The notes under the pieces are model-generated. The model was not told where the DNA came from. It saw only the letters and a list, made by a program, of their open reading frames with translations, and did no database searches. Shown here in pieces: positions 43,972 to 52,918 of a DNA stretch of 64,000 nt (position 1 is its first letter; every line of letters starts with the position of its first letter). The DNA comes from Duganella sp. 1411 (GTDB lineage Bacteria > Pseudomonadota > Gammaproteobacteria > Burkholderiales > Burkholderiaceae_D): assembly GCF_017833525.1 (NCBI RefSeq), contig NZ_JAFICD010000003.1, positions 186,001-250,000 on the forward strand, read 5' to 3'. The position numbers and the translations under genes were made by a program.

Positions 43972-44110
43972 GCAGGCACCCGTGAAAAAGGCTGGAGGAG
44001 AGAACGTCTGTTTTCAGTATAACAAATAGTTTCCTATCAGGATCATTCTTTGCAGGTGCTACCATTTGCATGTCCGCGCCGGCGCGGCCCGTCCTCCGTC
44101 CCCGATCAAT

Positions 44111-45043
44111 ATGGAACTACGTCAACTTCGTTACTTTGTCGCCATCGTCGACCACGGCTCGCTGTCGCGGGCGGCGCTGGTGCTGCACGTGGCGCAGCCG
44201 GCGCTGACGCAGCAGCTGCGCCAGCTCGAGGAGGAGCTGGGGGTGCAGCTGCTGCACCGCTCGGCGCAGGGCGTGCTCAGCACGGACGCCGGCAAGGTCT
44301 TTTACGAGCACGCGCAAGCGATCCTCAAGCAGGTGGCCGACGCCCGCTCGGCCGTCACGCAATCGGCGGAGCGGCCCAGCGGCGCCGTCACCTTGGGCTT
44401 GCCGCACAGCATCTCGGGCGCGCTGGCGCTGCCGTTGCTGACGGCGGCGCGCGCCACCTATCCGGAAATCACGCTGCAGCTGACGGAGGAACTGACCGGC
44501 AACCTGAGCGAGCAGCTCAAATCGGGGCGGATCAACCTGGCGGTGCTGTTCGACGACGGCCAGCTGGCGCAGTTCGCCACCACGCCGCTGGTCGAGGAGG
44601 AGCTGCGCTTCATCTGCCGCGCCGACGCCGCCTACGCGCTGGGCCGGGACGCGCTGACCCTGGAGCAAACGCTGGGCACCACCTTGATCCTGCCGGGCCC
44701 GCAGCACGGCGTGCGTCCGCGCATCGAAAGCATGGTGCGCGCGGCCGGGCTCCGGCTGTCGAACGTGATCGAGATCAACTCCATCGCCATCCTCAAATCG
44801 GCGATCCTGGCCGACATGGGCGCCACCCTGCTGCCGTCGGCGCCGGTGCTCGACGAGCTGCAACGGGGCGCGATGCGCGCGCACGCTATCCGGCAGCCGG
44901 CGATCTCGCGCACGGTGGTGCTGTGCGCGTCGAAAAACATCCCGCTGACCAACGCCGCCGGCGCCATCGGCCGGCTGGTGCGCGACGTCAGCGAACAGCT
45001 GTGCGCCGGGGGCAAATGGCCGGGCGCCACCCCCATCGGCTAG
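44111..45043 (+). CDS. LysR-family transcriptional regulator
   Basis: This 310-residue protein starts at ATG 44111 (MELRQLRYFVAIVDHGSLS). The helix-turn-helix is RAALVLHVAQPALTQQLRQL. The substrate domain begins GAVTLGLPHSISGALALPLL. It resembles Nac/CynR-type LysR proteins (the final LTNAAGAIGRLVRD is typical). It precedes the ferredoxin oxidoreductase in the same direction, separated by a palindromic element. Control of that gene is possible but not shown. Confidence 0.87.
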   Translation: MELRQLRYFVAIVDHGSLSRAALVLHVAQPALTQQLRQLEEELGVQLLHRSAQGVLSTDAGKVFYEHAQAILKQVADARSAVTQSAERPSGAVTLGLPHSISGALALPLLTAARATYPEITLQLTEELTGNLSEQLKSGRINLAVLFDDGQLAQFATTPLVEEELRFICRADAAYALGRDALTLEQTLGTTLILPGPQHGVRPRIESMVRAAGLRLSNVIEINSIAILKSAILADMGATLLPSAPVLDELQRGAMRAHAIRQPAISRTVVLCASKNIPLTNAAGAIGRLVRDVSEQLCAGGKWPGATPIG

Positions 45044-45051
45044 CAATCAGG

Positions 45052-45152
45052 GCAACTCCAGGGTCAGGTCCACCATTTCTACACGGCCTCTGCGTTGCAG
45101 GTCCGTTAGCGCCGAGCTTGTGTAGCATTGGTGGACCTGACCCCGGAGTTGC
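45052..45152. repeat. long palindromic intergenic element (GACC type)
   Basis: The 24-bp arms at 45052-45075 and 45129-45152 are reverse complements with one mismatch, and CTACAC/GTGTAG pair further in. It can form a long hairpin with GGGTCAGGTCC/GGACCTGACCC in the stem. It lies just past the LysR stop codon. No T tract follows, so it is not a standard terminator. Confidence 0.8.
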
Positions 45153-45330
45153 TCTGGGTGGGTATCATTTTTTCTTATGGCCCGATCGGCAAACACTATT
45201 TCCGTATACGTCAACTCGCGCCCATACTAGGACCAATTCCGCTCACCATGCGGCCCTGGCCCGATCCTGACGCGCTTACCCGGCGTGCTCAAGCTCAGGT
45301 GCGATCTGATACCAAAAACGGAGACCCGCC

Positions 45331-48300
45331 ATGCCCGATACCTCGGCAACCGGCCCTGCAACGTCCGCCAGAGACGACAGCGCCCGCCTGACCACCGTCA
45401 GCCTCGACGACAAATACACCGCGACCCACGGCGACATCTTCCTGTCCGGCATCCAGGCGCTGGTGCGCCTGCCGATGATGCAGCGCGTGCGCGACCAGGC
45501 CGCCGGCCTGAACACGGCCGGCTTCATCTCCGGCTACCGCGGCTCGCCGCTCGGCGGCCTCGACGAGAACCTGTGGAAGGCCAAGCCGCACCTGGAGGCC
45601 CACCACGTGCAGTTCGTGCCCGGCGTGAACGAGGACCTGGCGGCAACCGCCGTCTGGGGCTCGCAGCAGGTCGACCTGATCGGCGAGGCCAAATACGACG
45701 GCGTGTTCGCCATGTGGTACGGCAAGGGCCCGGGCGTCGACCGCTGCGGCGACGTCTTCAAGCACATGAACCACGCCGGCACCTCGAAGCACGGCGGCGT
45801 GCTGCTGGTGGCCGGCGACGACCACGGCGCCTATTCGTCGACCCTGCCGCACCAGTCCGACCACCTGTTTTCGGCGTCGATGATCCCGGTGCTGTACCCA
45901 TGCAACGTGCAGGAGTACCTCGACCTGGGCATCCACGGCTGGGCGATGTCGCGCTTTTCCGGCTGCACGGTGGCGTTCAAGGCGCTGGCCGACACGGTCG
46001 AATCGTCGGCGTCGGTCGACGCCGATCCGTTCCGCGTCGACGTCAAGATCCCGCTCGATTTCGTCATGCCGGAGGGCGGCCTGAATGCCCGCCTGTCGAG
46101 CATTCCGCTGGGCCAGCAGGCGCGCAACCAGGAAGCGCTGATGCAGGACTATAAAATCTACGCGGCGCTGGCCTACGCGCGCGAGAACAAACTCAATCAC
46201 ACCACCATCACCAGCCCGGACGCCAAGCTGGGCATCATCGCCTCCGGCAAATCGTACCTGGACGTGCTCGAGGCGCTCGAGGAACTGGGCATCGACGAAG
46301 AGATGGCGGCCGATGTCGGCCTGCGCCTGTTCAAGGTGGCCATGCCGTGGCCGCTGGAACCGGACAGCGTGCGCGAATTCGCCCAGGGCCTCGACGAGAT
46401 CCTGGTGGTCGAGGAAAAGCGCCAGATCGTCGAGTACCAGTTGAAGGAGCAGCTGTACAACTGGCGCGACGACGTGCGCCCGCGCGTGATCGGCAAGTTC
46501 GACGAAAAAGGCGAGTGGGTGGCGCCGCGCGGCGAATGGCTGTTGACCTCCAAGGCCGACTTCTCGGTCTCGCAGGTGGCGCGCGTGATCGCCTCGCGCG
46601 TCAAGCGGCTGATCGCCGATCCCGTCACCTGCGACCATATCAAGGCGCGCCTGGCCTTCCTCGACGCCAAGGACGCGGTGCTGAAGAAGGCCATCAGCAC
46701 GCCGTTCCGTCCCGCCTTCTACTGCTCCGGGTGCCCGCACAACACGTCGACCAAGGTCCCCGAGGGTAGCCTGGCGCTGGCCGGCATCGGCTGCCACGTG
46801 ATGGCGACGTCGATCTACCCGGAATTCAACAAGCTGACCACGCACATGGGCGGCGAAGGCGCGCCGTGGATCGGCCAGGCCGCGTTCTCCAAGATCCCGC
46901 ACGTGTTCCAGAACCTGGGCGACGGCACCTATTTCCACTCCGGCTATCTGGCGATCCGCGCGGCGGTGGCGGCCAAGGTCAACATGACCTACAAGATCCT
47001 CTACAACGACGCCGTCGCGATGACCGGCGGCCAGCCGGTCGACGGCATCACGTCGGTGCCGATGATCGCCCAACAGATGGCCGCGGAGGGGGTGAAACGC
47101 ATCGCGCTGGTGACCGAGGACTTGAACCGCTACACCGATCGCGGCGCGCTGCCGTCGCTGGTCAGCCTGCACGACCGCAAGGACATGGACGCCGTCCAGC
47201 GCGAGCTGCGCGAGGTCGAAGGCGTGTCGGTGCTGATCTACGACCAGACCTGCGCGGCCGAGAAGCGCCGTCGCCGGAAAAAAGGCGAATACCCCGACCC
47301 GGCAAAGCGCATGGTCATCAACGAGGCCGTGTGCGAAGGCTGCGGCGATTGCGGCGTGCAGTCGAACTGCACCTCGATCCTGCCGAAAGAGACGGAGTTC
47401 GGCCGCAAGCGCACCATCGATCAATCGTCGTGCAACAAGGACTACTCGTGCGTGAAGGGCTTCTGCCCCAGCTTCGTCACCGTCGAAGGCGGCGCGCTGA
47501 AGAAAACCAAGACCGGCGTCAAGGTGAACGAAAATGCGGAAAACGTCGACGACGGCTTCGGCGCGCTGCCAGAACCCGCGCTGCCGTCGTGCGAGCAGCC
47601 CTACAACATCCTGATCAACGGCATCGGCGGCACCGGCGTGATCACCGTCGGCGCGCTGATGGGCATGGCCGCGCACCTGGAGGGCAAAGGCGCGTCGGTG
47701 CTCGACATGACCGGCATGTCGCAGAAAAACGGCTCGGTCACCTCGCACGTCAAAGTGGCCAAGACCCCGGCGCACCTGCGCGCCCAGCGCATCGCCACCG
47801 GCGAGGCCGACGTCGTCCTCGGCTGCGACATGCTGACCGCCGGCGCCGCCGACGCGGTGTCGAAGATGCGGCCCGGCCGCACGCTGGCCGTGATCAACCT
47901 GCACGAGCAGCCGCCCGGCACCTTCGCCCAAAACGCCGACTGGCAATACCCGGTGGCCGAGGTGCGCGCGCTGATCGAGGAATCGGTCGGCGGCGCCGAG
48001 GCCGCCGATTTCATCGACGCGACCAAGCTGGCCACGGCGCTGATGGGCGACTCCATCGCCGCCAACCTGTTCATGCTCGGCTACGCGTGGCAGCGCGGAC
48101 GCATTCCGTTGACCGAGGCGTCGCTGCTGCGCGCGATCGAACTCAATGGCGTCGGCATCGCATCCAATAAAAAGAGCTTCCTGTGGGGCCGCCGCGCGGC
48201 GGTGGACCTGAAGCGCGTCGAGCGCGTGGCCACGCCGACGCAGGCGATCGTGGTGCAAATGCCGCAAAGCCTGGACAACGTCATCGACAAGCGCGTGCGC

Positions 48301-48906
48301 TTCCTGACCGATTATCAGAACGCCGCCTACGCCGCCGTCTACGAGCAGCTGGTGTCGCAGGTGCGCGCCAGGGAGACCGCGCTGGGACTGGGTAACAAGC
48401 TGTCCACCGCCGTGGCCAAATACTACTTCAAGCTGATGGCATACAAGGATGAATACGAGGTGGCGCGGCTGTACACGGACGGGCGCTTCGTCGAGCAGCT
48501 CAAACAGCAGTTCGAGGGCGACTTCTCGATCAAGTTCAATCTGGCGCCGCCGCTGTTCGCCAAGAAGGACGCCAAGGGGCATCTGGTCAAGGCGCAATTC
48601 GGCTCGTGGATGTGGAGCGCGTTCAAGCTGCTGGCCAGGCTCAAAGGCTTGCGCGGTGGCGCGTTCGATATCTTCGGCCGCAGCGACGAGCGCCGGATGG
48701 AGCGCGCGCTGATCGTCGAATATCGCGAGATGGTGACCGTGTTGATCGGGCAGCTCAGCGTGGAAAACCACGCGCTGGCCGTCGAACTGGCCGGATTGCC
48801 GGAGAAGGTGCGCGGTTTCGGCCACGTCAAGGAGAAGGCGGTGGCCGTGTTCCACGCCGAGAAGGCACGCCTGATGGCGCAATTCAGCCAGCAGCGCGCC
48901 GCTTAA
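45331..48906 (+). CDS. indolepyruvate/2-ketoacid:ferredoxin oxidoreductase, fused alpha-gamma form
   Basis: This 1191-residue fused enzyme carries out oxidative decarboxylation of a 2-ketoacid to acyl-CoA with a ferredoxin or similar acceptor. The N-terminal pyrimidine-binding part is at about 25-200 (SGYRGSPLGGLDENLW). A thiamine diphosphate domain follows (CSGCPHNTSTKVPEGSLALA, GDGTYFHSGYLAIRAAVA, ILYNDAVAMTGGQPVDG). Cysteine-rich Fe-S motifs are CEGCGDCGVQSNC and CNKDYSCVKGFC. The IorB-like gamma domain is ILINGIGGTGVITVGALMGM. CGGAGACCCGCC precedes the ATG. With icmF next door, a branched-chain 2-ketoacid is a likely substrate, but aryl pyruvates are also possible. Confidence 0.9.
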   Translation: MPDTSATGPATSARDDSARLTTVSLDDKYTATHGDIFLSGIQALVRLPMMQRVRDQAAGLNTAGFISGYRGSPLGGLDENLWKAKPHLEAHHVQFVPGVNEDLAATAVWGSQQVDLIGEAKYDGVFAMWYGKGPGVDRCGDVFKHMNHAGTSKHGGVLLVAGDDHGAYSSTLPHQSDHLFSASMIPVLYPCNVQEYLDLGIHGWAMSRFSGCTVAFKALADTVESSASVDADPFRVDVKIPLDFVMPEGGLNARLSSIPLGQQARNQEALMQDYKIYAALAYARENKLNHTTITSPDAKLGIIASGKSYLDVLEALEELGIDEEMAADVGLRLFKVAMPWPLEPDSVREFAQGLDEILVVEEKRQIVEYQLKEQLYNWRDDVRPRVIGKFDEKGEWVAPRGEWLLTSKADFSVSQVARVIASRVKRLIADPVTCDHIKARLAFLDAKDAVLKKAISTPFRPAFYCSGCPHNTSTKVPEGSLALAGIGCHVMATSIYPEFNKLTTHMGGEGAPWIGQAAFSKIPHVFQNLGDGTYFHSGYLAIRAAVAAKVNMTYKILYNDAVAMTGGQPVDGITSVPMIAQQMAAEGVKRIALVTEDLNRYTDRGALPSLVSLHDRKDMDAVQRELREVEGVSVLIYDQTCAAEKRRRRKKGEYPDPAKRMVINEAVCEGCGDCGVQSNCTSILPKETEFGRKRTIDQSSCNKDYSCVKGFCPSFVTVEGGALKKTKTGVKVNENAENVDDGFGALPEPALPSCEQPYNILINGIGGTGVITVGALMGMAAHLEGKGASVLDMTGMSQKNGSVTSHVKVAKTPAHLRAQRIATGEADVVLGCDMLTAGAADAVSKMRPGRTLAVINLHEQPPGTFAQNADWQYPVAEVRALIEESVGGAEAADFIDATKLATALMGDSIAANLFMLGYAWQRGRIPLTEASLLRAIELNGVGIASNKKSFLWGRRAAVDLKRVERVATPTQAIVVQMPQSLDNVIDKRVRFLTDYQNAAYAAVYEQLVSQVRARETALGLGNKLSTAVAKYYFKLMAYKDEYEVARLYTDGRFVEQLKQQFEGDFSIKFNLAPPLFAKKDAKGHLVKAQFGSWMWSAFKLLARLKGLRGGAFDIFGRSDERRMERALIVEYREMVTVLIGQLSVENHALAVELAGLPEKVRGFGHVKEKAVAVFHAEKARLMAQFSQQRAA

Positions 48907-48969
48907 ACCCGCACGGCCCGGCGGGGTCTGACCCCACAGGGTCAGACCCCAGCGTGGAATCGCGGGTTT
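48903..48969. repeat. palindromic intergenic element, family copy 1
   Basis: Outer arms AAACCCGC (48905-48912) and GCGGGTTT (48962-48969) enclose a perfect 12-bp hairpin, GGGGTCTGACCC (48923-48934) and GGGTCAGACCCC (48939-48950). It begins at the stop codon of the oxidoreductase. It shares the 15-mer TTAAACCCGCACGGC and the end CGGGTTtGACG with the element at 52326-52390. The right end runs into the TTGACG -35 of icmF. Confidence 0.8.
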
Positions 48970-48994
48970 GACGTTTACGTAAACGTCATATAAT
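48968..48994 (+). promoter_or_regulatory. icmF: icmF promoter with a 20-bp palindromic operator
   Basis: TTGACG (48968-48973) and TATAAT (48989-48994) are -35 and -10 elements with 15-bp spacing. Between and across them lies a 20-bp perfect palindrome (48969-48988, core GACGTTTACGTAAACGTC). A repressor bound there would occlude RNA polymerase. The ACGT-rich palindrome recalls sites of MerR-type regulators of branched-chain acyl-CoA catabolism (LiuR), which is a suggestion only. The icmF ATG is at 49037. Confidence 0.7.
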
Positions 48995-49036
48995 AGAAAA
49001 ACGACACAGATCGACGCACAGAATAGAAGGGACACC

Positions 49037-52000
49037 ATGAACGACCTCTCCGCTCCGAACCTCGCGGCAGTGCCGGATCAGCCGCGCCTGACCAACAAAA
49101 TCCGCTTCGTCACGGCCGCCTCGCTGTTCGACGGCCACGACGCCTCGATCAACATCATGCGCCGCATCCTGCAATCGAATGGCGTCGAAGTGGTCCACCT
49201 GGGCCACAACCGCTCGGTCGACGAGGTGGTCACCGCGGCGCTGGCCGAGGACGTGCAAGGCATCGCCATCTCCAGCTACCAGGGCGGCCATGTCGAATAC
49301 TTCAAATACATGCTCGACCTGCTGCGCCAGCGCGGCGGCGCCCACATCAAGGTGTTCGGCGGCGGCGGCGGCGTCATCGTCCCCGACGAAATCGCCGACC
49401 TGCACGCGTATGGCGTCACCCGGATCTTCAGCCCGGAGGACGGCCAGCGCATGGGCCTTGTCGGCATGATCCAATGGATGGTCCAGCAGTGCGACATCGA
49501 CCTGTCGCAGTATTCACCCACCTCGCTGGCGCCGCTGCGCGAAGGCGACGTGGCCTCGCGCCACCGCCCGCTGGCCCAGTTGGTCACCGCGCTGGAAAAC
49601 GACCAGGCCGCGCCCGCGCTGCGCGCCGACCTCCTGGCCGCCGCCGAGGGCCTGGCCGTGCCGACCCTGGGCATCACCGGTACCGGCGGCGCCGGCAAAT
49701 CGTCGCTGACGGATGAACTGATACGCCGCATCCGCCTCGACCAGGGCGACGCGCTGAACATCGCCATCATCTCGATCGACCCGTCGCGCCGCAAATCCGG
49801 CGGCGCGCTGCTGGGCGACCGTATCCGCATGAACGCGATCAATCCGTGGGCGGGGCAGTCGCGTGTGTTCATGCGGTCGCTGGCCACGCGCGAGGCGGGT
49901 TCCGAGATCTCCGAGGCGCTGCCCGACGTCATCGCCGCCTGCAAAGTGGCCGGCTTCGATCTGGTCATCGTCGAAACCTCCGGCATCGGCCAGGGCGACG
50001 CCGCCATCGTGCCGCACGTGGATGTATCGATGTATGTGATGACGCCCGAATTCGGCGCCGCCTCGCAGCTGGAAAAAATCGACATGCTCGATTTCGCCGA
50101 CTTCATCGCCATCAACAAATTCGACCGCAAAGGCTCGCTGGACGCGCTGCGCGACGTCGCCAAGCAGTACCAGCGCAACCGCGAGCTGTGGAGCCAGCGC
50201 CCCGAGGAGATGCCGGTCTACGGCACGCAGGCGTCGCGCTTCAACGACGACGGTGTCACCGCGTTGTATCAGGGCCTGCTGCCGAAGCTGGCGCAATTCG
50301 GCCTGCCGACCAAGCCGGGCAAACTGCCCGCCGTGGCGCTACGCCACTCGAGCGGCAAAAACGTCATCGTGCCGCCGGCGCGCGCCCGCTACCTGGCGGA
50401 GATCGCCGACGCCGTGCGCGGCTACCACCGCCACACCCGCAAGCAGGTGACGCTGGCGCGCGAACGCCAGCAGCTCACCGAAGCAAAGCGCATGCTGGCG
50501 ATCGCCAACAAGGCCACCGATTTCGAGGATGTCATCGCCGACCGCGACGCCGCGATGGACGCCGGCGCGAAAAAACTGCTGGCGCAGTGGCCGGAGATGC
50601 AGGCCGCCTACGCCGGCGACGACTACGTGGTCAAAATCCGCGACAAGGAAATCCGTACCCGCCTGGTGCAGCACACGCTATCGGGCACCAAGATCCGCAA
50701 GGTGGCCCTGCCGCGCTATGAAGACCACGGCGAAATCCTGCGCTTCCTGATGCTGGAAAACGTGCCGGGATCGTTCCCGTTCACGGCCGGCGTATTCCCG
50801 TTCAAGCGCGAGGGCGAAGACCCGACCCGCATGTTCGCCGGCGAAGGCGACGCCTTCCGCACCAACCGCCGCTTCAAGCTGGTCTCGACCGGCATGGACG
50901 CCAAGCGCCTGTCGACGGCGTTCGACTCGGTGACCTTGTACGGCGCCGATCCGGCGCCGCGTCCGGACATCTACGGCAAGGTCGGCAACTCCGGCGTCTC
51001 GATCGCCACGTTGGACGACATGAAGGTGCTGTACGACGGCTTCAACCTGTGCAGCCCGAGCACCTCGGTATCGATGACCATCAACGGCCCGGCGCCGACG
51101 ATCCTGGCCATGTTCATGAACACCGCCATCGACCAGCAAATCGAGCGCTTCGTCGAAGAACACAAGCGCCAGCCGGACGCCGACGAAGCGGCCAAGCTGC
51201 GCGCGTGGGTGCTGCAGAACGTGCGCGGCACCGTGCAGGCGGACATCCTGAAGGAAGACCAGGGGCAGAACACCTGCATCTTCTCGACCGAATTCTCGCT
51301 CAAGGTGATGGGCGACATCCAGCAGTACTTCGTCGAGCACCAGGTGCGCAATTTCTACTCGGTGTCGATCTCCGGCTACCACATCGCCGAAGCGGGCGCG
51401 AACCCGATCTCGCAATTGGCGTTCACCTTGTCGAACGGCTTCACGTTCGTCGAAGCGTATCTGGCGCGCGGCATGCACATCGACGACTTCGCGCCCAACC
51501 TGTCGTTCTTCTTCTCGAATGGCATGGACCCGGAATACACGGTGCTGGGCCGCGTCGCGCGGCGCCTGTGGGCGGTGGCGATGCGCGACAAATACGGCGC
51601 CAACGACCGCTCGCAAAAACTCAAGTACCACGTGCAGACGTCGGGCCGCTCGCTACACGCGCAGGAGATCGACTTCAACGACATCCGCACCACCTTGCAG
51701 GCGCTGATCGCCATCTACGACAACTGCAACTCGCTGCACACCAATGCCTACGACGAGGCGATCACCACGCCGACCGACGAATCGGTGCGGCGGGCGTTGG
51801 CGATCCAGTTGATCATCAACCGTGAGTGGGGCCTGGCCAAGAACGAGAATCCGAACCAGGGCTCGTTCATCATGGAGGAGCTGACCGACCTGGTCGAGGA
51901 GGCGGTGCTGCAGGAGTTCGAGCGCATCGCCGAGCGCGGCGGCGTGCTGGGCGCGATGGAGACCGGCTACCAGCGCGGCAAGATCCAGGAAGAGTCGATG

Positions 52001-52324
52001 CTGTACGAGCACCAGAAGCACGACGGCACGCTGCCCATCATCGGCGTCAACACGTTCCGCAATCCGAAGGCGGCCGGCGAGCCGCAGAAAATCGAACTGG
52101 CGCGCTCCACCGACGACGAGAAGCAATCGCAGCTCAAGCGCCTGGAGGACTTCCACCACCGCCATGCCGACCGTGCGCCGGCCGCGCTGGCGGCATTGCA
52201 GCAGGCCGCGATCGACAACGAAAACGTATTCGAAAAGCTGATGGAGGCGGTGCGCGTATGCTCGCTGGGGCAGATTACGACGGCGCTGTTCGAGGTCGGA
52301 GGACAGTACCGCCGCAACATGTAA
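49037..52324 (+). CDS. icmF: fused isobutyryl-CoA mutase IcmF
   Basis: This 1095-residue protein has an N-terminal adenosylcobalamin-binding domain (DGHDASINIMRRILQSNGVE, VFGGGGGVIVPDEI), a MeaB-like GTPase chaperone domain (GITGTGGAGKSSLTDEL Walker A, then SIDPSRRKSGGALLGDRIRM), and a C-terminal mutase barrel (GVSIATLDDMKVLYDGFNLC, SPSTSVSMTINGPAPTILAM). This order is specific for IcmF, which interconverts isobutyryl-CoA and butyryl-CoA and also handles pivalyl-CoA or isovaleryl-CoA in some bacteria. AGAAGGGACACC precedes the ATG. It is controlled by a promoter with a palindromic operator. Confidence 0.95.
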   Translation: MNDLSAPNLAAVPDQPRLTNKIRFVTAASLFDGHDASINIMRRILQSNGVEVVHLGHNRSVDEVVTAALAEDVQGIAISSYQGGHVEYFKYMLDLLRQRGGAHIKVFGGGGGVIVPDEIADLHAYGVTRIFSPEDGQRMGLVGMIQWMVQQCDIDLSQYSPTSLAPLREGDVASRHRPLAQLVTALENDQAAPALRADLLAAAEGLAVPTLGITGTGGAGKSSLTDELIRRIRLDQGDALNIAIISIDPSRRKSGGALLGDRIRMNAINPWAGQSRVFMRSLATREAGSEISEALPDVIAACKVAGFDLVIVETSGIGQGDAAIVPHVDVSMYVMTPEFGAASQLEKIDMLDFADFIAINKFDRKGSLDALRDVAKQYQRNRELWSQRPEEMPVYGTQASRFNDDGVTALYQGLLPKLAQFGLPTKPGKLPAVALRHSSGKNVIVPPARARYLAEIADAVRGYHRHTRKQVTLARERQQLTEAKRMLAIANKATDFEDVIADRDAAMDAGAKKLLAQWPEMQAAYAGDDYVVKIRDKEIRTRLVQHTLSGTKIRKVALPRYEDHGEILRFLMLENVPGSFPFTAGVFPFKREGEDPTRMFAGEGDAFRTNRRFKLVSTGMDAKRLSTAFDSVTLYGADPAPRPDIYGKVGNSGVSIATLDDMKVLYDGFNLCSPSTSVSMTINGPAPTILAMFMNTAIDQQIERFVEEHKRQPDADEAAKLRAWVLQNVRGTVQADILKEDQGQNTCIFSTEFSLKVMGDIQQYFVEHQVRNFYSVSISGYHIAEAGANPISQLAFTLSNGFTFVEAYLARGMHIDDFAPNLSFFFSNGMDPEYTVLGRVARRLWAVAMRDKYGANDRSQKLKYHVQTSGRSLHAQEIDFNDIRTTLQALIAIYDNCNSLHTNAYDEAITTPTDESVRRALAIQLIINREWGLAKNENPNQGSFIMEELTDLVEEAVLQEFERIAERGGVLGAMETGYQRGKIQEESMLYEHQKHDGTLPIIGVNTFRNPKAAGEPQKIELARSTDDEKQSQLKRLEDFHHRHADRAPAALAALQQAAIDNENVFEKLMEAVRVCSLGQITTALFEVGGQYRRNM

Positions 52325-52325
52325 T

Positions 52326-52390
52326 TTAAACCCGCACGGCGGCGAAAGGGGTCGGACCCCGTGCGGGGTCCGACCCCGCCTCACCGGGTT
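52326..52390. repeat. palindromic intergenic element, family copy 2
   Basis: It begins beside the icmF stop with the same TTAAACCCGCACGGC as copy 1 (48903). The perfect 13-bp hairpin GGGGTCGGACCCC (52348-52360) and GGGGTCCGACCCC (52365-52377) has a 4-bp loop. The right end is CGGGTTGACG, close to the CGGGTTTGACG of copy 1. The two copies flank icmF in the same orientation. The 3' end of the soxR gene lies inside its right part. Confidence 0.8.
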
Positions 52391-52848
52391 GACGGTGGCG
52401 TTTCCCCTGGCGCTTTGAAATGCGGCCCCGCCCCCTCCCGCGCCAACGCATCTTGCGCGTTGCGCAGCGGGCAAGCCTTCAACGACAGACACCCGCAACC
52501 GATGCACCCATCCAGCTGATCGCGCAGCTGCGTCAGCGTGCGGATGCGCTCCTCCAGCTCCAGTTTCCACTTGGCCGACAAACGACGCCAATCGGCCACG
52601 GTAGGCGTGCGCCCGGACGGCAGCGCGTTCAGCGCCTCGGCGATGTCCGCCAGCGGCATGCCGACCCGCTGCGCCACCTTGATCACCGCCAGCCGGCGCA
52701 GCACCGAGCGCGCGTAGCGCCGTTGATTGCCGCCGGAACGCACGGAATGGATCAAGCCCTTGGCCTCGTAGAAGTGCAGCGCCGATACGGCCACGCCGGC
52801 GCGCGCGGCCAGCTCGCCGACGCCCAGCTCTTTCGATGGAGATGCCAT
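52381..52848 (-). CDS. soxR: redox-sensitive MerR-family activator SoxR
   Basis: This 155-residue protein has the MerR helix-turn-helix (VGELAARAGVAVSALHFYEAK, GNQRRYARSVLRRLAVIKVA), a dimerisation helix, and the SoxR [2Fe-2S] motif CIGCGCLSLKAC (about residues 114-125). Oxidation of the cluster, for example by redox-cycling compounds, switches on the target promoter. The start codon lies about 10 bp from the SoxR promoter of the divergent RidA-family gene, the usual SoxR arrangement. It is likely to regulate that gene. Confidence 0.94.
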   Translation of the reverse strand: MASPSKELGVGELAARAGVAVSALHFYEAKGLIHSVRSGGNQRRYARSVLRRLAVIKVAQRVGMPLADIAEALNALPSGRTPTVADWRRLSAKWKLELEERIRTLTQLRDQLDGCIGCGCLSLKACPLRNAQDALAREGAGPHFKAPGETPPSTR

Positions 52849-52857
52849 ATAAAATCC

Positions 52858-52888
52858 TTGACCTCAAGTTAAGTTGAGATTTTATAGT
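52858..52888 (+). promoter_or_regulatory. SoxR-activated promoter of the RidA-family gene
   Basis: CCTCAAGTTAAGTTGAG (52862-52878) matches the E. coli soxS operator CCTCAAGTTAACTTGAGG closely. It lies between -35 TTGACC (52858-52863) and -10 TATAGT (52883-52888) with a 19-bp spacer, the overlong spacing characteristic of MerR-family targets. This predicts oxidative or redox-cycler induction of the gene at 52919. Confidence 0.88.
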
Positions 52889-52918
52889 GTTCGCACACAT
52901 ATCACACGAAAGGCCGCC

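Noticed and set aside
45052..45152. Intrinsic terminator of the LysR gene
   Set aside because: Hairpin is long, with a 53-bp loop region and no T tract; it looks like a repeat element.
45295..49038. A 1247-codon minus-strand frame opposite the ketoacid oxidoreductase
   Set aside because: It is an antisense shadow: no recognisable motif, skewed composition, and the plus strand has Fe-S and thiamine motifs throughout.
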